64,000 nt of DNA from Candidatus Phosphoribacter baldrii (GTDB lineage: Bacteria > Actinomycetota > Actinomycetes > Actinomycetales > Dermatophilaceae), in assembly GCA_016704565.1 (NCBI GenBank), contig JADIZV010000002.1, positions 558,001 to 622,000 of the forward strand. Reading direction: 5' to 3'. A program made the position numbers and the translations under genes. Each line of letters starts with the position of its first letter. Position 1 is the first letter of the stretch. Shown here piece by piece: positions 39,146 to 47,582 of the stretch. Below the pieces are notes generated by a model that saw only the letters and a list, made by a program, of their open reading frames with translations, had not been told where the DNA came from and did no database searches.

Positions 39146-39759
39146 GCGACCAGCCCGCCCGCCGCGCCACTGTGCGCCGGGCTACCAGCGAGTCCAGCGT
39201 CGCGCTGACGGTCGACCTGGATGGCACGGGCCGCAGTGCGGTGTCGACCGGTGTCGGGTTCTACGACCACATGCTCGCCTCGCTGGCCAAGCACGCCCTG
39301 CTCGACCTGGACATCACTGCCACCGGCGACGTCGAGGTCGACGCCCACCACACCGTCGAGGATGTGGCGATCTGCCTCGGCGACGCGCTGCGCGAAGCCT
39401 TGGGTGACAAGCACGGCATCAGCCGGTTCGGCGACGCCACGGTCCCGCTGGACGAGGCGCTGGTCCAGGCTGTCGTCGACGTCGCAGGACGGCCCTATTG
39501 CGTGCACACCGGCGAGCCCGCCGGGCAGGAGTTCGTCATCATCGGCGGCAGCTATGTCGGGTCGCTGACTCGGCACGTGTTCGAAACCCTCGCCCACCAC
39601 GCCGGTATCGCCCTGCACGTTCGGGTCCTAGCCGGACGCGACCCCCACCACATCGTCGAAGCGCAGTTCAAGGCCGTGGCCCGGGCGTTGCGGGCGGCCG
39701 TGGCGCGCGACCCGCGCGTGGACGGCATACCCAGTGCGAAGGGGACCCTGTCGCAGTGA
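39142..39759 (+). CDS. hisB: Imidazoleglycerol-phosphate dehydratase HisB
   Basis: 205 residues, monofunctional (no histidinol phosphatase domain). Metal-binding motifs: GFYDHMLASLAKHALLDL, DAHHTVEDVAICLGDA, FETLAHHAGIALHV and DPHHIVEAQFKAVARALR. Sixth step of the pathway. 4-nt overlaps with hisC and the following unknown gene. Confidence 0.96.
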   Translation: MSDQPARRATVRRATSESSVALTVDLDGTGRSAVSTGVGFYDHMLASLAKHALLDLDITATGDVEVDAHHTVEDVAICLGDALREALGDKHGISRFGDATVPLDEALVQAVVDVAGRPYCVHTGEPAGQEFVIIGGSYVGSLTRHVFETLAHHAGIALHVRVLAGRDPHHIVEAQFKAVARALRAAVARDPRVDGIPSAKGTLSQ

Positions 39760-40466
39760 GCCCCGATGTGGGCACCGGCCCCGAGCCCGCCGCAGGCGTC
39801 GGGTCGAGCGCTGCTGGGCCCGGCGCCGACCGGGACAGGGCGGGCGGTGCAACCGCGGCAGGCCTGTTGCTCGTCCGTGGCGAGGCAGCCCGCGCGCGGG
39901 ACTGGGTGTTGGACGGGCTCAGCCCGGCCGTCGTCGCGCCGCAGGACGGGGGCTGGACCGCAATCGTTCCCCATGGCGCTCGGTCGTGGGCCGCGGCACC
40001 CTTCGACGACGCCGTGGTCGCGTTGCTCGGGCGGCGGGTCAAGCGCCGGTTGCTGCCCGCCATCGGAGTCGCCCTGGTGGGCCGACGCCTGGTGCTGTGC
40101 GTCATTCCGGCGGTCTTGCGCCCACGGCGGTCATGGTTGGTCTGGGAGCCCGGTGTGGGGCTGGTGCGACCTGGCACGTTGACGCCGGGCACGGTGGGTC
40201 AGCTCGCGGCGGTCGCGGATCACCGGGAGCAGCGGGACGTGGCAGCCCGAATGCTCGCCGACGGTCGCGGCTCTGCCGAACGAGTGCTGCGCGACCTCTG
40301 GGACACACTCGGGCTGCCTGGCGCCGACCTGGCCACGGGCGTGCTCGCCGCGGTGCATGCACCGGGTGCCGTGCTCGTGGAGCCCTCGCGAGAGGATGTC
40401 GCCAGGTTCAATCGGACGGTGCACGAGGTCCGGCGCTGGCGCGAGGAAGTGGAAGGAGACCGATGA
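39756..40466 (+). CDS. Conserved-looking unknown protein inside the his operon
   Basis: A GTG overlaps the hisB stop and the end overlaps hisH by 4 nt. 236 residues, no membrane segment and no motif I recognise; a low-complexity start (about 35 residues), then GLLLVRGEAARARDWVLDGL and many Arg/Val/Leu-rich beta-like stretches. Its locked position suggests co-expression with histidine enzymes. No function can be assigned. Confidence 0.75.
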   Translation: MSPDVGTGPEPAAGVGSSAAGPGADRDRAGGATAAGLLLVRGEAARARDWVLDGLSPAVVAPQDGGWTAIVPHGARSWAAAPFDDAVVALLGRRVKRRLLPAIGVALVGRRLVLCVIPAVLRPRRSWLVWEPGVGLVRPGTLTPGTVGQLAAVADHREQRDVAARMLADGRGSAERVLRDLWDTLGLPGADLATGVLAAVHAPGAVLVEPSREDVARFNRTVHEVRRWREEVEGDR

Positions 40467-41101
40467 GCCCCACGGTCGTCGTCTTCGACTATGGCAGCGG
40501 AAATGTCCGCTCGGCCGTCCGAGCCCTCGAACGAGTCGGGGCGCAGGTCACGCTCACGGCCGACGCCGCGGTGGCGCTGGCGGCGGACGGTTTGTTCGTG
40601 CCCGGAGTGGGCAACTTCCACGCGTGTATGGCGGGGCTTCGGGCCGCCGACGGGCCGCGGGTCATCGAGGTCCGGCTGGCCGGAGCACGCCCGGTCCTTG
40701 GGGTGTGCGTGGGCATGCAGGTCTTCTTCGACGGCTCCACCGAGCCAGCGGCTCACCTGGAGTCAGGGCTGGGGGAGTGGCCAGGCCTGGTCGAGCGGCT
40801 CGCCGCTCCGGTGGTGCCGCACATGGGGTGGTCACCGGTGCGGGCGGCGCTCGGCTCGGCGCTGTTCGCTGGAGTCGAGTCCGAGCGCTTCTACTTCGTC
40901 CACTCGTATGCCGTGCAGTCCTGGACGCTGGACCCGCACGGCCCGTTCGCCCCCCGAGCACCGAAAGTGACCTGGTCCGAGCACGGGGGCCCGTTCGTCG
41001 CTGCTGTGGAGAATGGGCCGCTGGCGGCCACGCAGTTCCACCCCGAGAAGTCCGGCGACGCCGGAGCACACCTGCTGGAGAACTGGGTGAGGTCCCTATG
41101 A
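40463..41101 (+). CDS. hisH: Imidazole glycerol phosphate synthase glutaminase subunit HisH
   Basis: 212 residues from the ATG overlapping the previous gene. Class I glutaminase: FDYGSGNVRSAVRALERVG, PGVGNFHACM, GVC82VGMQVFF nucleophile, and QFHPEKSGDAG with the His/Glu. Supplies ammonia to HisF, which is not encoded in this window. 4-nt overlap with the next gene. Confidence 0.95.
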   Translation: MSPTVVVFDYGSGNVRSAVRALERVGAQVTLTADAAVALAADGLFVPGVGNFHACMAGLRAADGPRVIEVRLAGARPVLGVCVGMQVFFDGSTEPAAHLESGLGEWPGLVERLAAPVVPHMGWSPVRAALGSALFAGVESERFYFVHSYAVQSWTLDPHGPFAPRAPKVTWSEHGGPFVAAVENGPLAATQFHPEKSGDAGAHLLENWVRSL

Positions 41102-41484
41102 GCGCGACCCGATCGCCGCGTCCCCGCCGTTCCTCCACATCGAGTCGTCGTTCCTCCACGTCGAATCGTTCGACGGGCACGCGCCGCCGTTCGACGACGA
41201 ATAGGTGGTATCCCACGCGCCGCCGCCGTCGCCCCGGGCTGTCCTCGACTGTCGGGTCGGCCATCGGCATGCTCGCGGTGACCACGTTGCTCAACCTGTC
41301 GTGGCCCGCCCGCATCGGGCTCCTGGCCCTCGTGGTCGTCATCGGCCTGGGCTACATGCTGTGGCGGCACCGGGGCGAGATCGCAGCGGCTGCCGACCCC
41401 GGGAGCCAGGAGAGCGGCATACCGCACGACGCTCCCAACACCCCGCAGGATCAACCGCCGACCCCGGAAGCGAACCCCCAGTGA
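41098..41484 (+). CDS. Small membrane protein with Ser/Arg/Thr-rich N-terminus
   Basis: 128 residues, start ATG overlapping hisH and end overlapping priA. Residues 1-43 are Ser/Thr/Arg-rich (RRSSTSSRRSSTSNRSTGTRR) with a near-repeat at DNA level. Two hydrophobic segments follow (GSAIGMLAVTTLLNL and IGLLALVVVIGLGYMLW), then an acidic Pro/Gln tail. Unknown function; coupled to the histidine genes by overlap only. Confidence 0.75.
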   Translation: MSATRSPRPRRSSTSSRRSSTSNRSTGTRRRSTTNRWYPTRRRRRPGLSSTVGSAIGMLAVTTLLNLSWPARIGLLALVVVIGLGYMLWRHRGEIAAAADPGSQESGIPHDAPNTPQDQPPTPEANPQ

Positions 41485-42218
41485 CCGCCGCGACCCGCCT
41501 GCAGCTCCTCCCCGCCGTCGACATCTCCGAGGGAGGTGCCGTGCAACTTCAGCAGGGCGTCGCCGGATCGGGCTGGAAGTTCGGCGACCCGTGGTTGGCC
41601 GCCAAACGCTGGCAGGACGAGGGCGCCGAGTGGATCCACCTCGTCGACCTCGATGCCGCCTTCGGACGTGGCGACAACCGGGAGATCATCGCCGACATCG
41701 TCGGTCGACTGGATCTGCAGGTCGAGCTGTCCGGGGGGATCCGCGACGCCGACTCCTTGGCCTTCGCGCTGTCGACCGGCTGTCGGCGGGTCAACGTCGG
41801 AACGGCTGCGTTGGAGCACCCGGAGTGGACGGCTCGGGCCATCGCCGACCACGGGGACCGGGTCGCCGTGGGGCTCGACGTGCGGGGCACTCGGTTGGCT
41901 GCCCGAGGTTGGACGTCCGAGGGAGGCGAGTTGTGGGAGACGCTCGAACGCCTTGATGCCGAAGGTTGTTCGCGCTACGTCGTCACCGACGTCAACAAGG
42001 ACGGAATGCTCGCCGGGCCGAACCTGCGCCTGTTGCGCGACGTGTGCGCTCGCACCGACCGGCCGGTTATTGCGTCCGGTGGGGTCTCGACCCTGGCGGA
42101 CGTCGAGGCGATCCGGGCCCTCGTTCCGGACGGCGTCGAGGGCGCGATCATCGGATCAGCGCTCTATAAGGGCGCGTTCACGCTTCCGGAGGCTCTCGAT
42201 CTGGCCGGCCGACCGTGA
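41481..42218 (+). CDS. priA: Phosphoribosyl isomerase (HisA/PriA)
   Basis: 245-residue beta/alpha barrel. LLPAVDISEGGAVQLQQG, DEGAEWIHLVDLDAAFGRGDN, ELSGGIRDADSL, GLDVRGTRLAARGWT, VTDVNKDGMLAGPN and ASGGVSTLADVEAI. In actinobacteria this enzyme usually serves both histidine (HisA) and tryptophan (TrpF) pathways; the bifunctional role is inferred from lineage. GTGA overlaps on both sides. Confidence 0.92.
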   Translation: MTAATRLQLLPAVDISEGGAVQLQQGVAGSGWKFGDPWLAAKRWQDEGAEWIHLVDLDAAFGRGDNREIIADIVGRLDLQVELSGGIRDADSLAFALSTGCRRVNVGTAALEHPEWTARAIADHGDRVAVGLDVRGTRLAARGWTSEGGELWETLERLDAEGCSRYVVTDVNKDGMLAGPNLRLLRDVCARTDRPVIASGGVSTLADVEAIRALVPDGVEGAIIGSALYKGAFTLPEALDLAGRP

Positions 42219-43159
42219 CCGGGGGCCACCCGGGGTGTGACGGGATGGGCGGGTGCGGCGGCCACGGTCACGGCGACGGTGGCCACTCGCACGAGCACGA
42301 TCACGACCATCACCATGACCACGGGCACCATGACCACGGGCACGACCACGGGCACGACCACGGGCACCATGACCACGGGCACGGTCACCACCACGAGGGG
42401 ACAGTCGACTCCTCCGGTATGCCGTGGGCTCACCGCGAGCTGTCCCCGTCGGGTTTCGAGGACGACACTGGGGAGGCGGACCCGCTGGTTCGGGAAGCGG
42501 CAGCTGCGGTCGCGGCATACCCGAGCAGCGACGGTGAGCGGGAGCTGCTGGCACGCGTTTCGGAGGCGCGCTGGTTGGTGCCAATCGTCGCGAGCGGCGT
42601 TGACACCGAGGTCGCCGACGGACGCCGGGTCGACGGACACGCCGAGATGGCGTTCGTGTCGTTGACGGCGCCGGACGGACAGCGGGCGCTGCCGGTCTTC
42701 AGCGGCCTGGACTCGTTGGCCGCGTGGGATCCGCAGGCCCGTCCCGTCCCGGTCACCGCTGACCGGGCCGCCCAGTCGGCGGTCAGCGAAGGCTGCGACA
42801 CGATGCTGCTCGACCTCGGGTCACCGCACGCGGTGGCGCTGCGGCCGAGCATGGTCTGGGCGCTGGCGATGGCCAGGGAGTGGGTGCCGGCGCACGAAGA
42901 CCCGACGGTGCTCGACGGGGTAGCCCAGGCCGCGGCCTTGGAGCCTGCCGTCGTCTCGGTGGACATCTCTGACGGCACTCCTGCCGCGTCGGGCGTGCTG
43001 CGGATCGCGCTCACCCTCCCGGCCGGTCTGTCGGCGGCGGAGGTGTCCGCGCTTGCGACCCGGATCGGGGAGCGGATCGCCTCGGACGGGGAGCTGCGGG
43101 CGCGCATCGACGGCGTCGCCTTCTCGGTGCGCGCCGACAGCTCGTCTGGTCCGGCCTGA
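42215..43159 (+). CDS. SseB-family protein with His-rich N-terminus
   Basis: 314 residues from a GTG that overlaps priA. Residues 1-62 hold about 25 histidines in HD, HG and HH runs plus two cysteines, a probable metal-binding tail. The rest (from WAHRELSPSGFEDDTG) matches the SseB N-terminal domain, with LVPIVASGVD, EMAFVSLTAPDGQRALPVFSGLDSLAAWDP and MLLDLGSPHAVALRPSMVWALA. Biochemical role unknown. Last gene of the his chain, followed by nested hairpins. Confidence 0.85.
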   Translation: MTGGHPGCDGMGGCGGHGHGDGGHSHEHDHDHHHDHGHHDHGHDHGHDHGHHDHGHGHHHEGTVDSSGMPWAHRELSPSGFEDDTGEADPLVREAAAAVAAYPSSDGERELLARVSEARWLVPIVASGVDTEVADGRRVDGHAEMAFVSLTAPDGQRALPVFSGLDSLAAWDPQARPVPVTADRAAQSAVSEGCDTMLLDLGSPHAVALRPSMVWALAMAREWVPAHEDPTVLDGVAQAAALEPAVVSVDISDGTPAASGVLRIALTLPAGLSAAEVSALATRIGERIASDGELRARIDGVAFSVRADSSSGPA

Positions 43160-43161
43160 CC

Positions 43162-43210
43162 GACAAGCGGCCGAAGACGCGTGCTCGCGTCAGGCAACCC
43201 ACCGCTTGTC
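43162..43210. terminator. Nested hairpins between convergent sseB and vapC
   Basis: The outer 9-bp stem GACAAGCGG/CCGCTTGTC (43162-43170, 43202-43210) encloses an inner 6-bp stem GACGCG/CGCGTC (43176-43181, 43186-43191). It sits 3 nt after the sseB stop and can serve either strand. Confidence 0.55.
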
Positions 43211-43265
43211 CGGTCGCGCAGGCCGGTTGTCGGCCTCGTCCCGCACGAAGTCATCAGGCGCCGGG

Positions 43266-43664
43266 TCAGCGCACCCCTGGGGAGGCCACCGGAAGTCCAG
43301 CGGCGCCCGCTGCGGCGGCCATCCTCGCGTCGTAGGTCACCAGCGCGCTCAGATCGGCTCCGAGCAGGGCAGCAGTCGCGGTGTGAAGGGCAGCCAGCGT
43401 TCTCAGGTCGGCAGGGTCCAGCAGGGCCGCCGCCTCCAACACGGGGTCACCCAGAGGGACGACGGCCAGTTCGGCGAGCAGGGCAACGGCGCGTGGCACG
43501 GTCGGCCCGCCGCGACGCCGGGCAGCCCGCAGCAACTCGACCCTGGTCAGCGTACTGGTGACGAGGGGGGCGTCTGGCCGTGAGTCCAACCATGCTGCGA
43601 GTTGAGCAGACTCAGCCTCCTCCACGACCAACTTGGCCACGGCGGAGGTGTCGAGATAGATCAC
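43266..43664 (-). CDS. PIN-domain toxin, VapC type
   Basis: 132 residues from GTG at 43664, which overlaps the antitoxin stop. PIN fold: VIYLDTSAVAKLV (first Asp), the Glu in SAQLAAWL and TRVELLRAARRRG contexts, DPADLRTLAALHTATAALLG and LVTYDARMAAAA (late Asp). VapC toxins are Mg-dependent ribonucleases that often cut tRNA; target unknown here. Last gene of a minus-strand pair. Confidence 0.88.
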   Translation of the reverse strand: MIYLDTSAVAKLVVEEAESAQLAAWLDSRPDAPLVTSTLTRVELLRAARRRGGPTVPRAVALLAELAVVPLGDPVLEAAALLDPADLRTLAALHTATAALLGADLSALVTYDARMAAAAGAAGLPVASPGVR

Positions 43665-43939
43665 CAGGCCTCGCGTTCCGCCCGCGCATCCAGGACGTCG
43701 GCCGCCAAGCTCGGCGCGGCCAGTCGGGCGTCCTCGGCGAATCGTCGTCGGGGCAAGACCGGTGGCCGGATGTCGTGCCGGGTCACCATCTGGGCCAGGT
43801 GGTGCTCCAACGGTGACAACGGGGCCAACTTGGCCACCGGAATGCCACGGTCGGTGACGGTGATCGTCACCCCTGACGCGGCGGCAGCGACATGTTGACT
43901 CGCCTCTTGGCGCAACTGTCGGATCCCGATGCTGTTCAT
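43661..43939 (-). CDS. Phd/YefM-type antitoxin
   Basis: 92 residues. The N-terminal fold GIRQLRQEASQHVAAAASGVTITVTDRGIPVAKLAPL is the Phd/YefM DNA-binding and dimerisation domain; the Arg/Ala-rich C-terminus (RRRFAEDARLAAPSL) should bind the toxin. Stop and toxin start overlap by 4 nt. Upstream lie a palindrome and a -10 suited to autorepression. Confidence 0.88.
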   Translation of the reverse strand: MNSIGIRQLRQEASQHVAAAASGVTITVTDRGIPVAKLAPLSPLEHHLAQMVTRHDIRPPVLPRRRFAEDARLAAPSLAADVLDARAEREAW

Positions 43940-43944
43940 GGTTC

Positions 43945-43966
43945 AAGGTAGCACATGAAGTGCTAC
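43945..43966 (-). promoter_or_regulatory. Toxin-antitoxin operator and -10
   Basis: GTAGCAC (43948-43954) and GTGCTAC (43960-43966) form a 7-bp inverted repeat with a 5-nt centre. It overlaps a minus-strand TACCTT (43950-43945) that lies 5 nt before the antitoxin ATG, giving a leaderless transcript. The palindrome also overlaps the stop codon of the upstream kinase gene. Confidence 0.55.
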
Positions 43967-45420
43967 ATCGAGGTGGAGCCGTCCGAGTTCCCGAGCCCGG
44001 CGCCGGACGATCCGTCGCAGCCCGGTCCGTCGCCGCCCGGTCCGTCGCGCACCGGCAGCCAGATGGCGAAGCGGGCTCCCCCTTCGGGTGCCGGCCCGGC
44101 CTCGACAGTGCCCCCGTGCCGTGCCACGATCCGGGCCACGATCGCCAACCCGAGACCCGTGCCGACCTCCCGCACACCGCGGTAGCGCTCGTGCAGCACC
44201 GATCGCTCGAAGGCCACCGGGAAGTCGTCGGGCGCGAGGCCCGGCCCTCCGTCGCGGACCTCCAGCACGGCATACTCGCCCTCCTGTCGGGCACCAACGA
44301 CGAGGGGACGTCCGGCAGGAGTGGCCCGCAGGGCGTTGTCGACCAGGCCGTCGACCGCCTGGCGCAGCCGATCGGCATCGGCGGTGACGATGAGTGACCC
44401 CAATGGCCGTTCGAGGCCGAAGGCAACCCCCACTGCCTCGCAGCGGGCCCGCCAGACCGGCGCCGCCGCGTCGAGCAGCTGCCCGAGGTCGACCGGGAGG
44501 CAGGACAGTGCCAGCTCGTGGGCATCGAGCCGGGCCAGGTCGAGCAGGTCAGTGACCAGCCGCTCCAGTCGCGCCGCCTCGCCCCCGACGATCCGACCAA
44601 CCTCGGCGACCCGATCCGGGGGGATGACCCCGTCGGCCAGCGACTCGGCATACCCGCTGACGGCGGTGAGCGGAGTGCGCAGGTCGTGTGAGACCGACAG
44701 GAGGAACTCGCGTTGTCGTGCCTCTGAGTGCGCCAGCGACCGGGCGAGTCCGTTGAGTGCCGTGCCGACGGCGGCGACCTCGGCCGGTCCAGTCTCCGGC
44801 ACGGCGACATCGCGGGCGCCAGTCGCCAGTTCGCTTGCAGCCGAAGCCATCTGACGCAGCGGGGTCGTCATCCGGCGCGAGACGAACCATCCCGCCAGCA
44901 CTGATGCCAACGCCACCAACACGAAAGCCCACCTCAGCTGCCCCACGGCCACCTGGCCCAAGGCGACCGCGTCGCTGCCACGTTGCGCGAGGACGATCGC
45001 CCCGGCCTCAGTCGGTCGGGCCTCAAGGAAGACCTTGCCCTCGGAGTCAGGCACCCGCAGCGACACGCCCTCGCCGGCGGCTAACCGCGCGAGCACGTCG
45101 GTCGTCAGGAGCCTGCGGGGGAGGGGATCGCCGGTGATGACGGTGCCCCGTTGGGTGTCGGTCCGAACGACAGCGACCTGCACCTGGATCCCGTCCAGAG
45201 CCCGACGGGCCCGCTGCTGGCCGGCTTCGGGGGAGACCGCCAGACTGACCAGCGACTGCGCCACATCAGCCATCGCCGCGAGCGACCGGGCTGCTGCGTT
45301 GTCGTTGGCCCGCTGGACGAGCAGCACGGCCGCCACCGAACCGACGACGGCCGTCACCAGGACGACCGCGAGGGTCAGGGCCGTGATTCGGGCGGCCAAC
45401 GTCGACAGCAGCCGCTTCAC
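43963..45420 (-). CDS. Two-component sensor histidine kinase
   Basis: 485 residues from a GTG overlapping the regulator stop (GTGA). First membrane segment residues 10-36, sensor region about 37-155, second segment near 160-180 (WAFVLVALASVLAGWFV), HAMP, then SVSH245DLRTPLTAVSGYAESL. ATPase domain with DGLVDNALRATP (N box), DGGPGLAPDDF and GTGLGLAIVARIV. Gly/Ser-rich C-terminal tail. Signal unknown; works with the regulator encoded just upstream. Confidence 0.93.
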   Translation of the reverse strand: MKRLLSTLAARITALTLAVVLVTAVVGSVAAVLLVQRANDNAAARSLAAMADVAQSLVSLAVSPEAGQQRARRALDGIQVQVAVVRTDTQRGTVITGDPLPRRLLTTDVLARLAAGEGVSLRVPDSEGKVFLEARPTEAGAIVLAQRGSDAVALGQVAVGQLRWAFVLVALASVLAGWFVSRRMTTPLRQMASAASELATGARDVAVPETGPAEVAAVGTALNGLARSLAHSEARQREFLLSVSHDLRTPLTAVSGYAESLADGVIPPDRVAEVGRIVGGEAARLERLVTDLLDLARLDAHELALSCLPVDLGQLLDAAAPVWRARCEAVGVAFGLERPLGSLIVTADADRLRQAVDGLVDNALRATPAGRPLVVGARQEGEYAVLEVRDGGPGLAPDDFPVAFERSVLHERYRGVREVGTGLGLAIVARIVARHGGTVEAGPAPEGGARFAIWLPVRDGPGGDGPGCDGSSGAGLGNSDGSTSM

Positions 45421-46166
45421 GGGTTCACCTGGTCCGCCCCGAGGGCTCCTAGCTCGCGGGCCGTGAACGCGGCATACCCGACGCCGCGGACGGTGCGAAT
45501 GGCGTCGTGCGGGGCGAGTTTGGCGCGCACCTGGGCGATGTGGACATCGACGGTGCGGTCCCCGGCGAGGGTGAGCAGGGCGTCCTCGCCCCACACGGCC
45601 CGCAGGAGCTGAGCGCGGGTGAACACCCGCCCCGGCGTGGCCAGTAGGTGGGCTAGGAGGTCGAACTCGGTCGCGGTGAATGCCACGTCCGCCCCGGCGA
45701 CGATCACCCGGCGCCCGGCCAGATCGCACTCAAGCTGCCCGAGCCGCAGCACCTCGTCCGGGGGCCGCGGCGAGGCCGCGGTGCGCCGCAGCACCGCCTG
45801 GACCCGGGCCACGACCTCTCGCGGCGAGAACGGCTTGACGATGTAGTCGTCCGCACCTAGTTCCAACCCGACCACCCGGTCGACGTGGTCGTCCCGTGCG
45901 GTGAGGAACAGCACGGGGGTCCAGTCGCCCGCGGACCGCAGCGCGCGGCATACCTCGATGCCGTCCCGTCCCGGGAGCCCAATGTCCAGGACCACGACTG
46001 CGGGCGTATGCCGTGCCACCGCCGCGAGGGCCGCGTCGCCGTCGCGCTCGACCAGGGTCGCAAAACCGGCCCGCTCCAGGTGCAGGACCACGAGGTCGGC
46101 GATCGCCGGCTCGTCCTCGACGACGAGAACGAGGCGTCGATCGTTAGGGGTGGGGGGCACGGCCAC
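45417..46166 (-). CDS. OmpR-family response regulator
   Basis: 249 residues: receiver with VVEDEP, phospho-acceptor D61 in VVVLD61IGLPG, LTARDD and the conserved lysine in DDYIVKPFSP. The C-terminal winged helix is ATEFDLLAHLLATPGRVFTRAQLLRAVWG with DRTVDVHIAQVRAKL and TVRGVGYAA. Partner of the downstream kinase. A TAGAGT (46178-46173, minus) lies 6 nt before the GTG start, again fitting a leaderless mRNA. Confidence 0.94.
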   Translation of the reverse strand: MAVPPTPNDRRLVLVVEDEPAIADLVVLHLERAGFATLVERDGDAALAAVARHTPAVVVLDIGLPGRDGIEVCRALRSAGDWTPVLFLTARDDHVDRVVGLELGADDYIVKPFSPREVVARVQAVLRRTAASPRPPDEVLRLGQLECDLAGRRVIVAGADVAFTATEFDLLAHLLATPGRVFTRAQLLRAVWGEDALLTLAGDRTVDVHIAQVRAKLAPHDAIRTVRGVGYAAFTARELGALGADQVNP

Positions 46167-46172
46167 CCAGCC

Positions 46173-46178
46173 ACTCTA
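46173..46178 (-). promoter_or_regulatory. Candidate -10 for leaderless response regulator transcript
   Basis: On the minus strand TAGAGT is followed by GGCTGG and the GTG start at 46166. Confidence 0.35.
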
Positions 46179-46256
46179 GGAGGGGCCGCCCGGGCCTGAT
46201 GTCACGGCGGCGTTTCGGTCGTGTCAGGGTTAGGTCAGACAAGGGAAGGGATCAGC

Positions 46257-47519
46257 ATGACGACGGTGACCGTCGTGACGGATACGAGCGGCGACGAGCA
46301 ACGTCGGCGCGGGTTGCGCCAGATGCGCCTCGTGGCGCTGGCGCTGCTGGTGCTCGCCGCGGTCGTCTACGTCCTCACGTTGGGCAAGGACGGCGTCTGG
46401 GGGTTTGTCAACGCCGGCGCCGAGGCCTCGATGGTCGGCGCCATGGCCGACTGGTTCGCCGTGACTGCGCTGTTCCGGCACCCACTCGGGCTGCCGATCC
46501 CGCACACCGCCCTCATCCCCAAGAAGAAGGACACCCTCGCTCGCAGCCTGCAGGACTTCATGGGCGACAACTTCCTGCGCGAGGACATCATCCGCGACCG
46601 GGTGCTGGCCGCTCGGATCTCCGAACGGGCCGCCGCCTGGGCGCTCGTGCCCACGAACACCCGCCGGGCGACCGACGAGGTCGTCGGCGTCACCGTCGCC
46701 GCGCTGCACCGGCTGCGCGACGAGTCGGTCGCGGGGCTGCTCGATGAGGCCGTGCTGCCGCGTCTGCGCGAGGAGCCGATCGCTCCGATCGCAGGCACGT
46801 TCCTCGGCGAGGTGGTCCGCGACCGCGCGCACCACGGGCTGGTCGACTTGGCGGTCAGCGAGGCGCATCGGTGGCTGCTGGCCAACGAGGAGACCTTCGC
46901 CGCTGTCCTTGAAGAGCGAGCCCCATGGTGGGCCCCGCAACGGGTCAACGAGGTCGTCATCAAACGCTTGCACGTCGAGGCGCTGGCCTGGGTCGAGGAC
47001 ATCCGCGACAACCCGCACCACCACGCCCGGGTCGCTCTCGACGATCTGCTCACCCAGCTCGCCGACGACCTGCAGCACGACCCGGAGACGATGGAGCGGG
47101 CCGAGCGGATCAAGGTGCGCGTCCTGGACCACCCGCAGCTGTTGGAGACGGCAACCTCGCTGTGGGCCGCCTTCCGCACCGCGCTCATCACGTCACTCGG
47201 GGAGAGTGACTCGCCGCTGCGTCGCCGGATCGAGGGCCAGCTGCGGTCGTTCGCCGAGCATGTCCGCGATGACGAGGGTTTGCGGGGCCGACTCGACGGG
47301 TATGCCGCGGACCTCACGACCTTCTTCGTCGACCGCTACGGCGACGAGCTGATGACCGTCATCAGCCACACCATCGAGCGTTGGGACGGTCGGGAGACTG
47401 CCGAGAAGGTCGAGCTGCATGTCGGCCGCGACCTGCAGTTCATCCGGATCAACGGCACGATCGTGGGTGGCCTGGTCGGCGTCCTCATTCACGCGGTGAC
47501 GATCCTGCTGGGGCGCTGA
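46257..47519 (+). CDS. DUF445 membrane-associated protein
   Basis: ATG at 46257 with AAGGGAAGGGAT upstream; 420 residues. A membrane segment at residues 23-40, the DUF445 signature GAEASMVGAMADWFAVTALFRHPLGLPIPHTALIPKKKDTLARSL, a long helical middle part and a final hydrophobic segment (GTIVGGLVGVLIHAVTILLG). Similar to YjiN of enterobacteria; function unknown. Divergent from the two-component operon with an 90-nt shared gap. Confidence 0.88.
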   Translation: MTTVTVVTDTSGDEQRRRGLRQMRLVALALLVLAAVVYVLTLGKDGVWGFVNAGAEASMVGAMADWFAVTALFRHPLGLPIPHTALIPKKKDTLARSLQDFMGDNFLREDIIRDRVLAARISERAAAWALVPTNTRRATDEVVGVTVAALHRLRDESVAGLLDEAVLPRLREEPIAPIAGTFLGEVVRDRAHHGLVDLAVSEAHRWLLANEETFAAVLEERAPWWAPQRVNEVVIKRLHVEALAWVEDIRDNPHHHARVALDDLLTQLADDLQHDPETMERAERIKVRVLDHPQLLETATSLWAAFRTALITSLGESDSPLRRRIEGQLRSFAEHVRDDEGLRGRLDGYAADLTTFFVDRYGDELMTVISHTIERWDGRETAEKVELHVGRDLQFIRINGTIVGGLVGVLIHAVTILLGR

Positions 47520-47582
47520 CGCGACGGCACGGCATACGGAACTCGGGTGAGGGCGGTCGGCGCGAGGTGAGAAACTGAGCGG

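Noticed and set aside
41133..41159. Two GTGGAG boxes (minus) in the small his-operon gene as further MraZ sites
   Set aside because: They are 21 bp apart, not 10, and arise from a Ser-rich coding repeat.
43665..44810. Extension of the PIN toxin frame across the antitoxin and kinase genes
   Set aside because: The added sequence is a frame shadow; the antitoxin and kinase read well in other frames and the toxin has a GTGA-coupled start.
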